The notes beneath the pieces are model-generated. The model was given only the letters and a program-made list of their open reading frames with translations. It made no database searches and was not told the DNA's origin. A stretch of DNA of 64,000 nt from CAVYXK01 sp963708245. GTDB lineage: Bacteria > Pseudomonadota > Alphaproteobacteria > Acetobacterales > Acetobacteraceae. A program made the position numbers and the translations under genes. Location of the stretch: contig OY970201.1 in the NCBI GenBank assembly GCA_963708245.1, positions 4,526,001 through 4,590,000 of the forward strand. Direction: 5' to 3'. This document shows positions 35,486 to 44,225 of this stretch, piece after piece (within the stretch, counting starts at the first letter, position 1; every line of letters starts with the position of its first letter).

Positions 35486-35671
35486 TCAGGCTTGAATGCC
35501 CACCCGCGCCGCCAGCACCGCCCTTCGCGCTGTCATGTCATTGCTGAACGATACCTCGTCCAGGGTGACGGTCGCGGCCGGGCCGACGAACAGGCCCGCC
35601 CCCCAGCCCGGCGCCACCACCACCGCTCCCGGTGCCACTCCCGCCCCAGGTAACGGTGTCTTCGACCGCAA
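35486..35671 (-). pseudogene. possible fragment of a glycine-rich repeat surface protein
   Basis: The frame reads GLFVGPAATVTLDEVSFSND and a neighbouring frame continues KGGAGGAGGHS. This is the style of beta-helical repeat proteins in which ...TLxxVSFSxNxAxGGxGGxGG units recur. Only one unit is visible. A weak call. Confidence 0.25.
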
Positions 35672-35710
35672 CGCCGAGAAGGTGCGGGGTGGCGAGGCTG
35701 CCCTCTGACC

Positions 35711-35727
35711 GAGCCGCGTCGCGGCTC
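35711..35727. terminator. hairpin between tsf and the lyase gene
   Basis: GAGCCGCG-T-CGCGGCTC is a perfect palindrome lying 23 bp beyond the stop of the minus-strand lyase gene and about 300 bp beyond tsf. It could stop transcription from both sides. No T-run follows. Confidence 0.4.
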
Positions 35728-35749
35728 GCCGAGTGGCGCTCTTCGAGTT

Positions 35750-37402
35750 CTACGTCGAATAATCGCTGAACGCCGCTCCGGCGTAGCGCGCGCGATAGTC
35801 GGTCTTGACGTTGACCAACGCCACCATGCCCTCATCGACCTTGCGCTGGGCGCGTTCCAGCGCCGGGCGGATATCCTCGGGCCGCTCGACATATTCGCCG
35901 TAGCAACCGAGCCCCTCGGCCATCTTGTCGAACCGCGTGTAGCCAAGATCACGGCCGGGCTTCTCGCGCTTGGGGTCCGCGGTCCAGCCGCCGTTCAGGC
36001 TGATCACCACCAGGATGGGGATCTTGTGCCGTACCGCGGTATCCAACTCCATCGCGTTCATCCCGAAGCTGCCGTCGCCATGCACGACGATCACCTGCTT
36101 GTCGGGCTTGGCGACCTTGGCGCCGACGCCGAACGGCAGGCCGACGCCCATCGTGCCGAACGGGCCAGAGTTCAGCCGATGGCCTGGAGCGAAGGTCGAC
36201 ATGGTCTGGCGGCCGAAATTCAACGTTTCCTGCCCATCGACGCACAGGATCGCGTCGCGCTTGGCGAAGTTCTTGATCTCCTCCAGGAGGCGCACCGGAT
36301 GGATATCGCCGTCCTCGGCGTATTTGTTCGCCCCTGCCCCACTGCGCTTGGCCGCCTCGCCCTCGGCGAGCTTCTGCCGCCAGCCCTTGTAGCTGTCGGT
36401 GTTGATCTGCGTGCCGATGGCGTCCAGCAACTGCTGCAGCACCATCTTGCAGTCCCCGACAATCGGGATATCGACGAACCGCGGCGCAGTGGCTATTTCG
36501 TCCGGATCGATGTCGATTCGGGCGATGGTTGCATTCGCACCGAAGCGCGGTGGTGCGGCGTGACCGATGATGTAGTTCATCCGCGTGCCCAGGACCACGA
36601 TCAAGTCGGCATCGCGGAACGCCGAGCTGCGCATCGCCAGATAACTGCACGGATGGTCGTCCGGGACGACACCGCGTCCCTGCGGCGTGGTGTAAAACGG
36701 GATACCGATCTTATCGACCAGCGCCTGCATCTCCTCCCAGGCCTGCGACCATATCACCCCGCTACCGGAAACCAGGATCGGCTGCTTCGCCTTCGCCAGT
36801 GTGTCGACGAGCTTCGTGATCTGATGCGGGTTGCCGAGCGGCCGGGGGTTCAGCAATGGACGGCCCGCAAAGCTCCAATCCACCACGGTCTCGTCGATTT
36901 TCTGGTAGAGAATGTCGCCGGGGAAATCGAGATAGACCGGCCCCGGCTTGCCAGACATCGCTCTTTGGAAACCGAAATTCACCTGCTGGGGTATGCGCTT
37001 GAGGTTGTGAATGCGGTCGGCATATTTCACACAGCCGCGCATGATGGCGACCTGATCGATCTCCTGGAACACCTGCCGGCCGAACTGGCTAATCGGCGAC
37101 GAGCCACCGATCGCCACCACCGGGCAGCAATCGATCAGCGCGTTGGCGACGCCGGTCACCAGATTGGTCACGCCCGGACCGCTCGCCGCCATGCAGGCCG
37201 ACGGCTTCTGCAGCAGACGGCTGTACGCCTGAGCCATGAAAGCGGCCGCCTGCTCGTGGCGGACGTCGATCATGCGGATGCCTTCCTTGATGCAGGTCGC
37301 CTCGGCCAGCAGCATCGGCCCGCCCATGATGAAGAAGAGATGCTCCACCCCTTCCTTCTTCAGGCATTTCGCCAGGATTTCAGAGCCGGTCAGTTCCGCC
37401 AT
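35750..37402 (-). CDS. thiamine-diphosphate-dependent lyase (oxalyl-CoA decarboxylase / 2-hydroxyacyl-CoA lyase / acetolactate synthase family)
   Basis: The 550-residue protein has the three-domain layout of ThDP enzymes. The catalytic Glu50 lies in DVRHEQAAAFMA, a central FAD/ADP-like domain follows, and the ThDP/Mg motif (VHGDGSFGMNAMEL to ISLNGGW) is at about residues 440-475. The family includes acetolactate synthases and CoA-dependent lyases. The adjacent class III CoA-transferase (22 bp upstream, same strand) favours a substrate handled as a CoA thioester, as in oxalyl-CoA decarboxylase with formyl-CoA transferase. Which 2-oxo or 2-hydroxy acid is used cannot be decided from sequence. 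Confidence 0.85.
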   Translation of the reverse strand: MAELTGSEILAKCLKKEGVEHLFFIMGGPMLLAEATCIKEGIRMIDVRHEQAAAFMAQAYSRLLQKPSACMAASGPGVTNLVTGVANALIDCCPVVAIGGSSPISQFGRQVFQEIDQVAIMRGCVKYADRIHNLKRIPQQVNFGFQRAMSGKPGPVYLDFPGDILYQKIDETVVDWSFAGRPLLNPRPLGNPHQITKLVDTLAKAKQPILVSGSGVIWSQAWEEMQALVDKIGIPFYTTPQGRGVVPDDHPCSYLAMRSSAFRDADLIVVLGTRMNYIIGHAAPPRFGANATIARIDIDPDEIATAPRFVDIPIVGDCKMVLQQLLDAIGTQINTDSYKGWRQKLAEGEAAKRSGAGANKYAEDGDIHPVRLLEEIKNFAKRDAILCVDGQETLNFGRQTMSTFAPGHRLNSGPFGTMGVGLPFGVGAKVAKPDKQVIVVHGDGSFGMNAMELDTAVRHKIPILVVISLNGGWTADPKREKPGRDLGYTRFDKMAEGLGCYGEYVERPEDIRPALERAQRKVDEGMVALVNVKTDYRARYAGAAFSDYST

Positions 37403-37424
37403 CGTCGTCTCCTGTGCTTGCCGT

Positions 37425-38642
37425 TCAGCCGATCACGCCACTTTCGCGCAGCGCACCCACATCGTCGCTGCCGAGTCCCAGCCAATCGCCCAGCACCTCG
37501 TTCGTATGTTGGCTCAGCAGCGGCGCAGGGTGCAGCGGTGCCGGCCGGCCGGAGAACCTCACCGGGAACGTCGCCATCTTGTACGCACCCAGCTTCGGAT
37601 GCTGCACTGTCTGCATGATGCCGCGCTGTTCGAATGTCGGGTCATGCAGCAGCTCGTTGGTGTCCAGCACCGCGCCGGCGGGGATACCGGCGGCGCCGAT
37701 GATGCGCATTGCATCTTGCTTGCTGTGCCGGCGAGTCCATTCCGAGACCATCGCATCGACCTCGGCTTCGTGCTCGCGGCGGGCATCGGCGGTGTCGTAG
37801 CGCGGATCGCCGATCAGCTCCTCGCGGCCAATGACGCCGAGAAGGCGGCGCCAATGCTCCGGGTTAGCGCGGCTTGTATAGACATAGACATAGTCGTTCG
37901 GACCGCCGCCCAGGCAGGGATATATCCCCATCGGCGGATTGCGCGACATCACGCTGCCGTTGCCGGCCCGCTGTGCCGCCTTGCCAGTGCTTGTCTGCCT
38001 GGCGAAGGCGCCGCGTATGTACTGGAACATCGCGTCCTGCATCGCGACCTGCAGATGCTCCCCCTCGCCGGTACGGGTCCGACGGTAAAGCGCGCCGAGC
38101 ACCGAGATCGCCATCAGCATGCCGGTGCCGGTATCCCCGATGGTAGCACCAGGCTTGATAGGCGGGCCGTCCGCCTCGCCGGTGACACTCATCGTGCCGC
38201 CGCAGGCCTGGGCGATCATGTCGAAGGCCAGGTTGTTCTCGAACGGCGAGCCGGTGCCGAAGCCTTTCACCTGGGCATAGATGATCGCGGGGTTGAGCGT
38301 GCGCACGACATCCGGGCCGAGACCGAGCCGTTCGACCGCGCCGGGGGCGAAATTCTCGATGAACACATCGGCATGCGCGGCGAGTTCTTTCGCCAGCGCC
38401 AAGCCGCGCGGCGCTTTCAGATCGACCGTGATCGACTTCTTGTTGGCATTGTATTGCAGGAAATAATGTGCGTCGGCCCCATCGGGGTTGTTGATCTGGC
38501 GGCCGGGATCACCGTTCTTCGGGTTCTCGAGCTTGACCACCTCGGCGCCGAGCCAAGCCAGCACCTCGGTGCAGGAAGGTCCTGCCTCGAACTGCGTAAG
38601 ATCGAGCACTCGCACGCCGGCCAGACAACTCTCCGCACCCAT
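37425..38642 (-). CDS. CaiB/BaiF (class III) CoA-transferase
   Basis: Class III CoA-transferases move CoA between carboxylic acids through an aspartyl-CoA intermediate. The 405-residue protein starts with VRVLDLTQFEAGPSCTEVLA and has LGAEVVKLENPKNGDPGRQ. The predicted catalytic Asp170 lies in ATIGDTGTGMLM. Length is standard. It is upstream of the ThDP lyase in the same transcription unit, so the two probably act in sequence: the transferase makes the acyl-CoA and the lyase splits or decarboxylates it. Substrate unknown; formyl-CoA:oxalate type is one candidate. Confidence 0.88.
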   Translation of the reverse strand: MGAESCLAGVRVLDLTQFEAGPSCTEVLAWLGAEVVKLENPKNGDPGRQINNPDGADAHYFLQYNANKKSITVDLKAPRGLALAKELAAHADVFIENFAPGAVERLGLGPDVVRTLNPAIIYAQVKGFGTGSPFENNLAFDMIAQACGGTMSVTGEADGPPIKPGATIGDTGTGMLMAISVLGALYRRTRTGEGEHLQVAMQDAMFQYIRGAFARQTSTGKAAQRAGNGSVMSRNPPMGIYPCLGGGPNDYVYVYTSRANPEHWRRLLGVIGREELIGDPRYDTADARREHEAEVDAMVSEWTRRHSKQDAMRIIGAAGIPAGAVLDTNELLHDPTFEQRGIMQTVQHPKLGAYKMATFPVRFSGRPAPLHPAPLLSQHTNEVLGDWLGLGSDDVGALRESGVIG

Positions 38643-38709
38643 CGAACGTTACTCCTCCAGATCGGGTCTCCTGCCCGCCCGGAAGCTTACGTCCTGGGTC
38701 CGGCTCCGT

Positions 38710-39270
38710 CTATGCCTCCTGCCCGAAGGCCTGCTGCTGCAGATGCTTCAGCCGCTCCTGCGCGCCGGGCGTTTTCGGATCGATCGCCAGCACTTTCTGC
38801 CAGGCGTCGTACGCGCCTTTCCAGTTCTGCTGCAACTCGAAGATGTCCGTGAGCGTGCGGTAGGCGAGGAAATCGCGGGGCTCGTGTTGCACTGCCAATG
38901 CGAGGTCCTCGATCGCACCCTTCGTGTCACCGGCTGCGTAGCGCGCCATCGCGAGTTGACGATATCCTTCCGCCAAGTCCGGCTGCAGCGTGACGGCATC
39001 GCCGAAATCCTCGGTGGCGTCGGCGTTGTCCCCAGCCTTCAGCTCACGCAGGCCACGGCTCATCAGCAGCGTCACGGCCGGGGTTCCGGAGTTCAGCCAC
39101 ATTTCGGTGAGATGCTCTTCCAGCAGGGCGGCCGCCTCTTCGCTGGGCGCCGCTTTCAACGCGTCCAGCGCCTGGCCGATCTGGGCTTGCTTTCGGGCCG
39201 ACGGCGTGTCCGCCAACGCGGGTACGGTCAGCAGCAGAAGAATGAGCAGGGCGTATCGCATTCGCGGCAT
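38710..39270 (-). CDS. secreted TPR-repeat protein
   Basis: The 186-residue protein has an N-terminal signal peptide (MRYALLILLLLTVPALA) and at least three tetratricopeptide units (DNADATEDFGDAVTLQPDLA, AAGDTKGAIEDLALAVQHEP and GAYDAWQKVLAIDPKTPGAQ). It should sit in the periplasm as a protein-binding scaffold. A large palindromic repeat lies just upstream of its start. Partner unknown. Confidence 0.8.
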   Translation of the reverse strand: MPRMRYALLILLLLTVPALADTPSARKQAQIGQALDALKAAPSEEAAALLEEHLTEMWLNSGTPAVTLLMSRGLRELKAGDNADATEDFGDAVTLQPDLAEGYRQLAMARYAAGDTKGAIEDLALAVQHEPRDFLAYRTLTDIFELQQNWKGAYDAWQKVLAIDPKTPGAQERLKHLQQQAFGQEA

Positions 39271-39305
39271 AATGTGGCTGCGGGGGTCAGGAACGCAAGC
39301 CGGCT

Positions 39306-39385
39306 GTGGCGGAATGCGCTTCGCTTTTCCGCCCTACGCGGCCCGGCCGTCACGTAGGGCGGAAAAGCGAAGCGCATTCCGCCAC
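39306..39385. repeat. REP-like palindrome with 33-bp perfect arms
   Basis: The arms at 39306-39338 and 39353-39385 are exact reverse complements around a 14-bp spacer. The core CGTAGGGCGGAAAAGCGAAG is a widely seen extragenic palindrome in proteobacteria. It lies between glcF and the TPR gene on the same strand and may also act as a terminator for the glc operon. Confidence 0.85.
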
Positions 39386-39436
39386 CGTTCGCTAGCATGA
39401 CGATGAAAGCGCTGCGCCTTCTCGACATCCAAAGTT

Positions 39437-40750
39437 TCAGTCCCGCCGATCAGGAAGTCCGCGCGGCCTCGGCCCACCCGCCATCCAGTCCAGCAGCTCC
39501 ACCGTATGCACCACCGGTAACCCATCGCCGGCGAGCTGAGTGATACAACCGATATTTCCTGCCGCAATCAGATCCGGCCGGGTGGCTCGCAGATTGGCGA
39601 GCTTGCGCTCGCGCAGCCTCGAAGCAATCTCCGGCTGCAGCAAGTGATAGGTCCCGGCAGACCCGCAGCAGATATGTGGCTCAACCGGCTCGACCACAGT
39701 GAAGCCGGCCCGGCGCAGCAGCGCCTTCGGCTCGGCGGTGACCTGCTGGCCATGTTGGAGGCTGCAGGCGGAGTGATACGCGACCGTCAGGCCCGGCGGC
39801 CCAACAGTCGGCGCATAACCAATTCGCGTCAGGTACTCGCTGATGTCGAGCGCCAGGGCCGACACCTTCTCTGCCCGGCTGCGCAGCGGCTCCGGTTGCG
39901 TTCGAAACAGGAAGCCGTAGTCCTTCACCATCGTCCCGCAGCCCGAGGCGTTGACGACGACCGCGTCCAGGCCGGCGCCCTCGATCTCGCAACTCCAAGC
40001 TTCGATATTGGCGCGTGCGCTCGCCATCGCCCGCCTATGCTGCCCCAGATGATGGGTGAGTGCACCGCAACAGCCGGCGCCTTCGGCCACCACGACCTCA
40101 ATGCCAAGGCGTGTAAGTAGCCGGATGGTAGCCGCGTTGATCTCCGGCGCCAGGACGCGCTGCGCGCAACCGGTCAGCAAAGCCACGCGGCCGCGGCGCT
40201 CTCCCTTCGCCGGGTGCGTACGCGGACCGGCGTCGTCGCCGCGCGGCAGGCGCCCCGGTGCCAACGCCATCATCGCCCGCAACCGCCGGCCGAGCGGATG
40301 CGCAGACGGGACCAGCCTCGCAAGCGGCCCGCCGATCCGCGCCGCGAGCAGCGCAGCGCGGAACAGAGCGGGGCTCGGCAACACCCGCGCCAAGACCGCG
40401 CGTAGCAGCCGCTCATGCCAGGGCCGGCGATAGGTGCGCTCGATATAGGCCCGTGCATGATCGACCAGGTGCATGTAATGCACGCCCGAAGGGCACGTCG
40501 TCATGCAAGCCAGGCAGGACAGGCAGCGATCGATGTGCCGCACCACCTCTTCGGTGGCGGGACGACCCGCCTCCAGCATGTCCTTCATCAGGTAGATGCG
40601 CCCACGCGGGCTATCGAGCTCGTCGCCGAGCAGCAGGAACGTGGGGCAGGTCGCCGTGCAGAACCCGCAATGCACGCAGGTGCGCAGCACGCGATTTGAT
40701 TCGGCGGTATCCGGATCGCGAAGCTGCTCGGCCGTGAAATTCGTTTGCAT
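39437..40750 (-). CDS. glcF: glycolate oxidase iron-sulfur subunit GlcF
   Basis: GlcF carries electrons from the GlcD/GlcE flavoproteins towards the quinone pool. The 437-residue protein has two 4Fe-4S motifs near the N-terminus (CVHCGFCTATCPTF and CLSCLACMTTCPSG) and two CCG domains further on (GAGCCGALTHHLG and PHICCGSAGTYH). Length is normal. It is last in the glcD-glcE-membrane protein-glcF order but separated from its neighbour by a 195-bp gap filled with palindromic repeats. Those repeats could weaken its expression or supply a separate promoter. Confidence 0.92.
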   Translation of the reverse strand: MQTNFTAEQLRDPDTAESNRVLRTCVHCGFCTATCPTFLLLGDELDSPRGRIYLMKDMLEAGRPATEEVVRHIDRCLSCLACMTTCPSGVHYMHLVDHARAYIERTYRRPWHERLLRAVLARVLPSPALFRAALLAARIGGPLARLVPSAHPLGRRLRAMMALAPGRLPRGDDAGPRTHPAKGERRGRVALLTGCAQRVLAPEINAATIRLLTRLGIEVVVAEGAGCCGALTHHLGQHRRAMASARANIEAWSCEIEGAGLDAVVVNASGCGTMVKDYGFLFRTQPEPLRSRAEKVSALALDISEYLTRIGYAPTVGPPGLTVAYHSACSLQHGQQVTAEPKALLRRAGFTVVEPVEPHICCGSAGTYHLLQPEIASRLRERKLANLRATRPDLIAAGNIGCITQLAGDGLPVVHTVELLDWMAGGPRPRGLPDRRD

Positions 40751-40784
40751 CGCGGTCTAGCGCACGTTCGAGCTGACTGGAATC

Positions 40785-40902
40785 ACCTCTCCCGCGCCGC
40801 GGGAGAGGTCGGTTCGCGAAGCGAATCGGGTGAGGGTGCCGGGCGCGACGACCCGCACCCACCACGCTGCGCGTGGCGACCTCTCCCGCAGAGCGGGAGA
40901 GG
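40785..40902. repeat. mosaic palindromic repeat cluster
   Basis: Four palindromes lie in about 120 bp: ACCTCTCCCGC-GCC-GCGGGAGAGGT (40785-40809), TTCGC-GAA-GCGAA (about 40814), CCACGC-TGC-GCGTGG (about 40862) and CCTCTCCCGC-AGA-GCGGGAGAGG (40880-40902). The first and last are the same unit with different loops. It fits a non-autonomous REP/BIME-like element inserted between two glc operon genes. Confidence 0.75.
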
Positions 40903-40945
40903 CGTACAATGGGGATGCCGTGCTTCCGATTGTCATGAAATGTCT

Positions 40946-41206
40946 CTACCCACCCCGCAGCCGCCGCCCTACCAGCGCGGCCGCAACCCCCAGCCACACC
41001 AGCGCGAATCCGAACAGCAGCAGCGAAAGCCAGGGCAGGATGGGCGTGATGATTAGCTGCGTGAACATCATCACCACCGCCGCCGCCATCATGACGAAGC
41101 GGAGGTCGCGCACCTGATGCTGGGGGCTCGTCTTATAGTGCTCGAACGCGAGCAGAGCGAAAGCGGCGATCAGCGGCGGGATGATGGCAAAGGTCGGCAG
41201 GCTCAT
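40946..41206 (-). CDS. small membrane protein between glcE and glcF
   Basis: The 86-residue protein has three hydrophobic segments (FAIIPPLIAAFALLAF, FVMMAAAVVMMFTQLIITPI and LSLLLFGFALVWLGVAAALV) with a basic C-terminus. Its ATG is only 3 bp from the glcE stop, so it belongs to the operon. It might anchor the glycolate oxidase complex or serve as a quinone contact, but this is a guess from position. No family recognised. Confidence 0.65.
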   Translation of the reverse strand: MSLPTFAIIPPLIAAFALLAFEHYKTSPQHQVRDLRFVMMAAAVVMMFTQLIITPILPWLSLLLFGFALVWLGVAAALVGRRLRGG

Positions 41207-41209
41207 GGT

Positions 41210-42427
41210 TTATAGCCCCGCATACATCCGGCCGGGGTTGAGGATACCGCGAGGATCGAATGCCGTCTTCACGCGCCTCGATATGGCAGCGAGCGCGGGT
41301 GGCTCGCGCGGGATCACCGCGACCGCGGCACGCAGCGGCTCGGGCGCGCGCAGCAGCATCCAGGTGCCGCCCCCGGCACGGGCGGCTGCTTCCACTGCCT
41401 CGTGTGCGTGCGCTTCCGCGGGTCCGGCGATCCAAACCAGCCCACCGCCCCAGTCGAGAAACACAGACGCGTCGAACGCCTCGCGCAGCGCCCGCACCAC
41501 AGCCGCGCCGGCCGAAGGCCGCACCGACACGCGCCAGATCGCTTGTTCGGTGGCGACGACGAGCGGGGCGGCGTCGCGCACCGCCCGCCACAGCTTACGC
41601 GACGCCGCGTCGTCCAGGATGTCGCCGGTACCGAACGCCGCCATCTCATCGCGCAGCTTCGCGGTCCGATAGGCGACCGAGGACGCAAAATCCTCGATCC
41701 GCGCCAGCGCCACCGAGCGAATGAAGCCAAGCCGCGCCGCCGCGTCCGACGGCAGCCAGGCGGCTGCGGAAACGCCGTACGGCGAGCACAGCGCAGCCGC
41801 CAGCGCCGTGATAGCGGCCTCAGCCTCTAGCCCATGGACCGCGACCGTCCCGACTGCTTCCGGCGCCGGCAGAACCTTCAGCGTGACCTCGGTGATGACC
41901 GCCAGCGTGCCGTGACTGCCAGCAATCAGTTTGCAGAGATCGAGACCGGTCACGTTCTTCAGCACGCGCCCACCGGATCGGATGACCTCGCCCGTGCCGT
42001 TCACCGCCCGCACGCCCAACACGTGATCGCGCATCGCGCCCCAGGCGATGCGCCGCGGTCCCGAGAGGTTGGCGGCGACCACCCCGCCCAAAGTCTGCGG
42101 CGCCGTGGCACCGAACAGGGCCGATAAGTCCGGCGGCTCCGCAATCAGGTGCTGGCCACGTTCGGCAACGGCCGCCTCGATCTCGGGCAAAGGCGTGCCC
42201 GCGCGCGCGCTTATCACCAGCTCGGTCGGCGAATAGAGGGTGATGCCGCGATGGTTGCGCACGGAAAGATTCCGCGCCGCCTGCACAGGCCGCAGCATTG
42301 CGGCCTTCGTGCCGTTGCCCTGCACCAGCAGAGGCTCGCCGGCCTCGGATGCTTCGGCGACCGTGGCAGCGATGGCGTCCTCTTCGACAGGCGCAGCCGA
42401 TCCCGCCATGGTGTCGGAGAACGCCAA
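41210..42427 (-). CDS. glcE: glycolate oxidase FAD-binding subunit GlcE
   Basis: GlcE is the second FAD-binding subunit of the D-lactate-type glycolate oxidase. The protein (405 residues) has a PCMH-type FAD fold with ELVISARAGTPLPEIEAAVA, LGGVVAANLSGPRRIAWGAM and the C-terminal KTAFDPRGILNPGRMY. The start is TTG at 42427, preceded by GTGAGG from the end of glcD. ATG at 42409 is an alternative. It lies 7 bp from glcD. Confidence 0.9.
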   Translation of the reverse strand: MAFSDTMAGSAAPVEEDAIAATVAEASEAGEPLLVQGNGTKAAMLRPVQAARNLSVRNHRGITLYSPTELVISARAGTPLPEIEAAVAERGQHLIAEPPDLSALFGATAPQTLGGVVAANLSGPRRIAWGAMRDHVLGVRAVNGTGEVIRSGGRVLKNVTGLDLCKLIAGSHGTLAVITEVTLKVLPAPEAVGTVAVHGLEAEAAITALAAALCSPYGVSAAAWLPSDAAARLGFIRSVALARIEDFASSVAYRTAKLRDEMAAFGTGDILDDAASRKLWRAVRDAAPLVVATEQAIWRVSVRPSAGAAVVRALREAFDASVFLDWGGGLVWIAGPAEAHAHEAVEAAARAGGGTWMLLRAPEPLRAAVAVIPREPPALAAISRRVKTAFDPRGILNPGRMYAGL

Positions 42428-42434
42428 CAGAACC

Positions 42435-43856
42435 TCACGCCGCGAGTGGGAACACCTTGTGCGGGTTGAGCAGCCAATCAGGGTCGAACGCCGACTTGAT
42501 GCGCCGCTGCTGCTCCAGCTCGACGGCGGTGAACTGAGCCGGCATCAGCTCGCGCTTTTCCACACCGACGCCATGTTCACCGGTCAGGCAGCCGCCGACC
42601 TCGACGCAAAGTTTCAGCACGTCGGCGCCAAAGGCCTCGGCCCTACGAAAGCTCTCCGCATCGTTGGCATCGAACATGATCAGCGGATGCAGGTTGCCGT
42701 CGCCGGCGTGGAAGATGTTCGCGACCTGCAGCCCATACGCAACCGACATCTCCCCGATGCGCCGCAGCACGTCGGGTAGCCGGCTCGTCGGGATAACGCC
42801 GTCCATACACAGGTAGTCCGGGCTGATTCGCCCGATCGCGCCGAACGCCCCCTTGCGGCCCTTCCAGATCGCCAGCGATTCCTCGGGCGATTGCGACACT
42901 TTCAGGCTGATCGGATCGTGCCGCTCGCAGATCGCGCGCAGGCGGTCCAGCAGCGCGTCCTGCTCGGCCGTGCTGCCCTCTACCTCGATGATCAGCATCG
43001 CCTCGGCGTCCAGCGGGTAGCCAGCATGGGCGAACGCCTCGCAGGCGTGAATCGCCGGACGGTCCATGAACTCGAGCGCCACCGGGATGATGCCGGACGA
43101 AATGATCGCATCGACGCAGGCGCCGGCCACCTCGTTCGAGCGGAACGCCGCCAGCATGGCGCGCGCTCCCTCGGGCCCGCGCAGGATGCGCACGGTCACT
43201 TCCGTCACCACGGCAAGCTGCCCTTCGCTGCCGGTCAGCAGCCCGAGCCAGTCGTAGCCAGCCGCGTCCAGATGCGTCCCGCCGATCCGCAGCACCTCGC
43301 CCTCGACGGTGACGATCGTCAGCCCGAGCAGGTTGTTGGCGGTGACGCCGTATTTCAGGCAATGCGCGCCGCCGGAGTTCATCCCCACATTGCCGCCGAT
43401 CATGCAGGCAAGCTGGCTCGACGGGTCCGGGGCATAGAAGAAACCGCGCTCCGCCACCGCCTGCGTGATGCCGAGATTGGTCACGCCCGCCTGCACCACG
43501 GCGAAGCGGTCGTCATAGTTGATCTCCAGAATGCGGTTCATCCGCATCAGCCCGACCACGACCGCGTCGGCCAGCGGCAGCGCGCCACCGGATAGAGAGG
43601 TGCCGGCACCCCGCGGCACGACCCGCACCCCCTCGGCGTGGCACAGGCGCAGCACCGCAGCGACTTGCTCCGTGCTGGAGGGCAGCGCCACCGCCAACGG
43701 CGGCTGGCGATAGGCGGTAAGGGCGTCGGTCTCGTACGGCTTCAGCAGGAGCGGCTCGGCGATCACCGCATCGTCCGGCAGGACCGCGCGAAGCCCGGCG
43801 ACGATTGCCTCGCGCCGGGCGAGCACTTCGGGCTTCGGGTCTAGCAGGCGGAGCAT
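42435..43856 (-). CDS. glcD: glycolate oxidase subunit GlcD (FAD-linked oxidase)
   Basis: GlcD oxidises glycolate to glyoxylate. The 473-residue protein has the FAD/PP loop PRGAGTSLSGGALPLADAVV, GGNVGMNSGGAHCLKYG and the C-terminal GEHGVGVEKRELM with the substrate-side residues. The ATG at 43856 has a GGGAGGATCCC ribosome site, so the longer open frame to 43907 is not used. It heads the glc genes, 63 bp after rpmJ. No divergent glcC regulator is present. Confidence 0.93.
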   Translation of the reverse strand: MLRLLDPKPEVLARREAIVAGLRAVLPDDAVIAEPLLLKPYETDALTAYRQPPLAVALPSSTEQVAAVLRLCHAEGVRVVPRGAGTSLSGGALPLADAVVVGLMRMNRILEINYDDRFAVVQAGVTNLGITQAVAERGFFYAPDPSSQLACMIGGNVGMNSGGAHCLKYGVTANNLLGLTIVTVEGEVLRIGGTHLDAAGYDWLGLLTGSEGQLAVVTEVTVRILRGPEGARAMLAAFRSNEVAGACVDAIISSGIIPVALEFMDRPAIHACEAFAHAGYPLDAEAMLIIEVEGSTAEQDALLDRLRAICERHDPISLKVSQSPEESLAIWKGRKGAFGAIGRISPDYLCMDGVIPTSRLPDVLRRIGEMSVAYGLQVANIFHAGDGNLHPLIMFDANDAESFRRAEAFGADVLKLCVEVGGCLTGEHGVGVEKRELMPAQFTAVELEQQRRIKSAFDPDWLLNPHKVFPLAA

Positions 43857-43919
43857 GGGATCCTCCCCGGACGGGAGGAAAATGGCCCCGCGGGCGGGAC
43901 CGGGCAAGCGCGAGCCGGG

Positions 43920-44045
43920 TCAGCCCTGGCGGGCCTTCATCCGCGGGTTCTTCTTGTTGATGACATAGACACGCCCGCGCCGGCGCACGACGCGACAGTT
44001 CTTGTCGCGCGCCTTGGCCGTTCTCAGGCTGTTGCGGACTCTCAT
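43920..44045 (-). CDS. rpmJ: 50S ribosomal protein L36
   Basis: The 41-residue protein MRVRNSLRTAKARDKNCRVV followed by RRRGRVYVINKKNPRMKARQ is the L36 type that lacks the four zinc ligands, the usual form in alphaproteobacteria. It binds 23S rRNA. Longer upstream frames are not real. It lies alone on the minus strand, ahead of glcD. Confidence 0.93.
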   Translation of the reverse strand: MRVRNSLRTAKARDKNCRVVRRRGRVYVINKKNPRMKARQG

Positions 44046-44225
44046 GGCACAGGGCGTCCCAGGTGACGGCGGAAAAGAGCGGCGGTGCATAGGAGAGGGC
44101 GTCTGTCCTGTCAATCCGCCAGGAAGGCAATGGATAGGAGCTATCGAGCCGGGCGCGATAGCCGCGCGACAGATAGTGCTGCGTCTGGCCCGAAACCCTA
44201 TATGCTTGGTCGACAGGAGGTTGGC

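Noticed and set aside
36026..38852. Two long plus-strand open frames (about 530 and 538 codons) opposite the lyase and CoA-transferase genes
   Set aside because: The minus-strand proteins have full family motifs; the plus-strand translations look random.
40785..40902. CRISPR-like repeats
   Set aside because: The repeated units are palindromes of differing spacing without regular spacers, and no cas gene is present.
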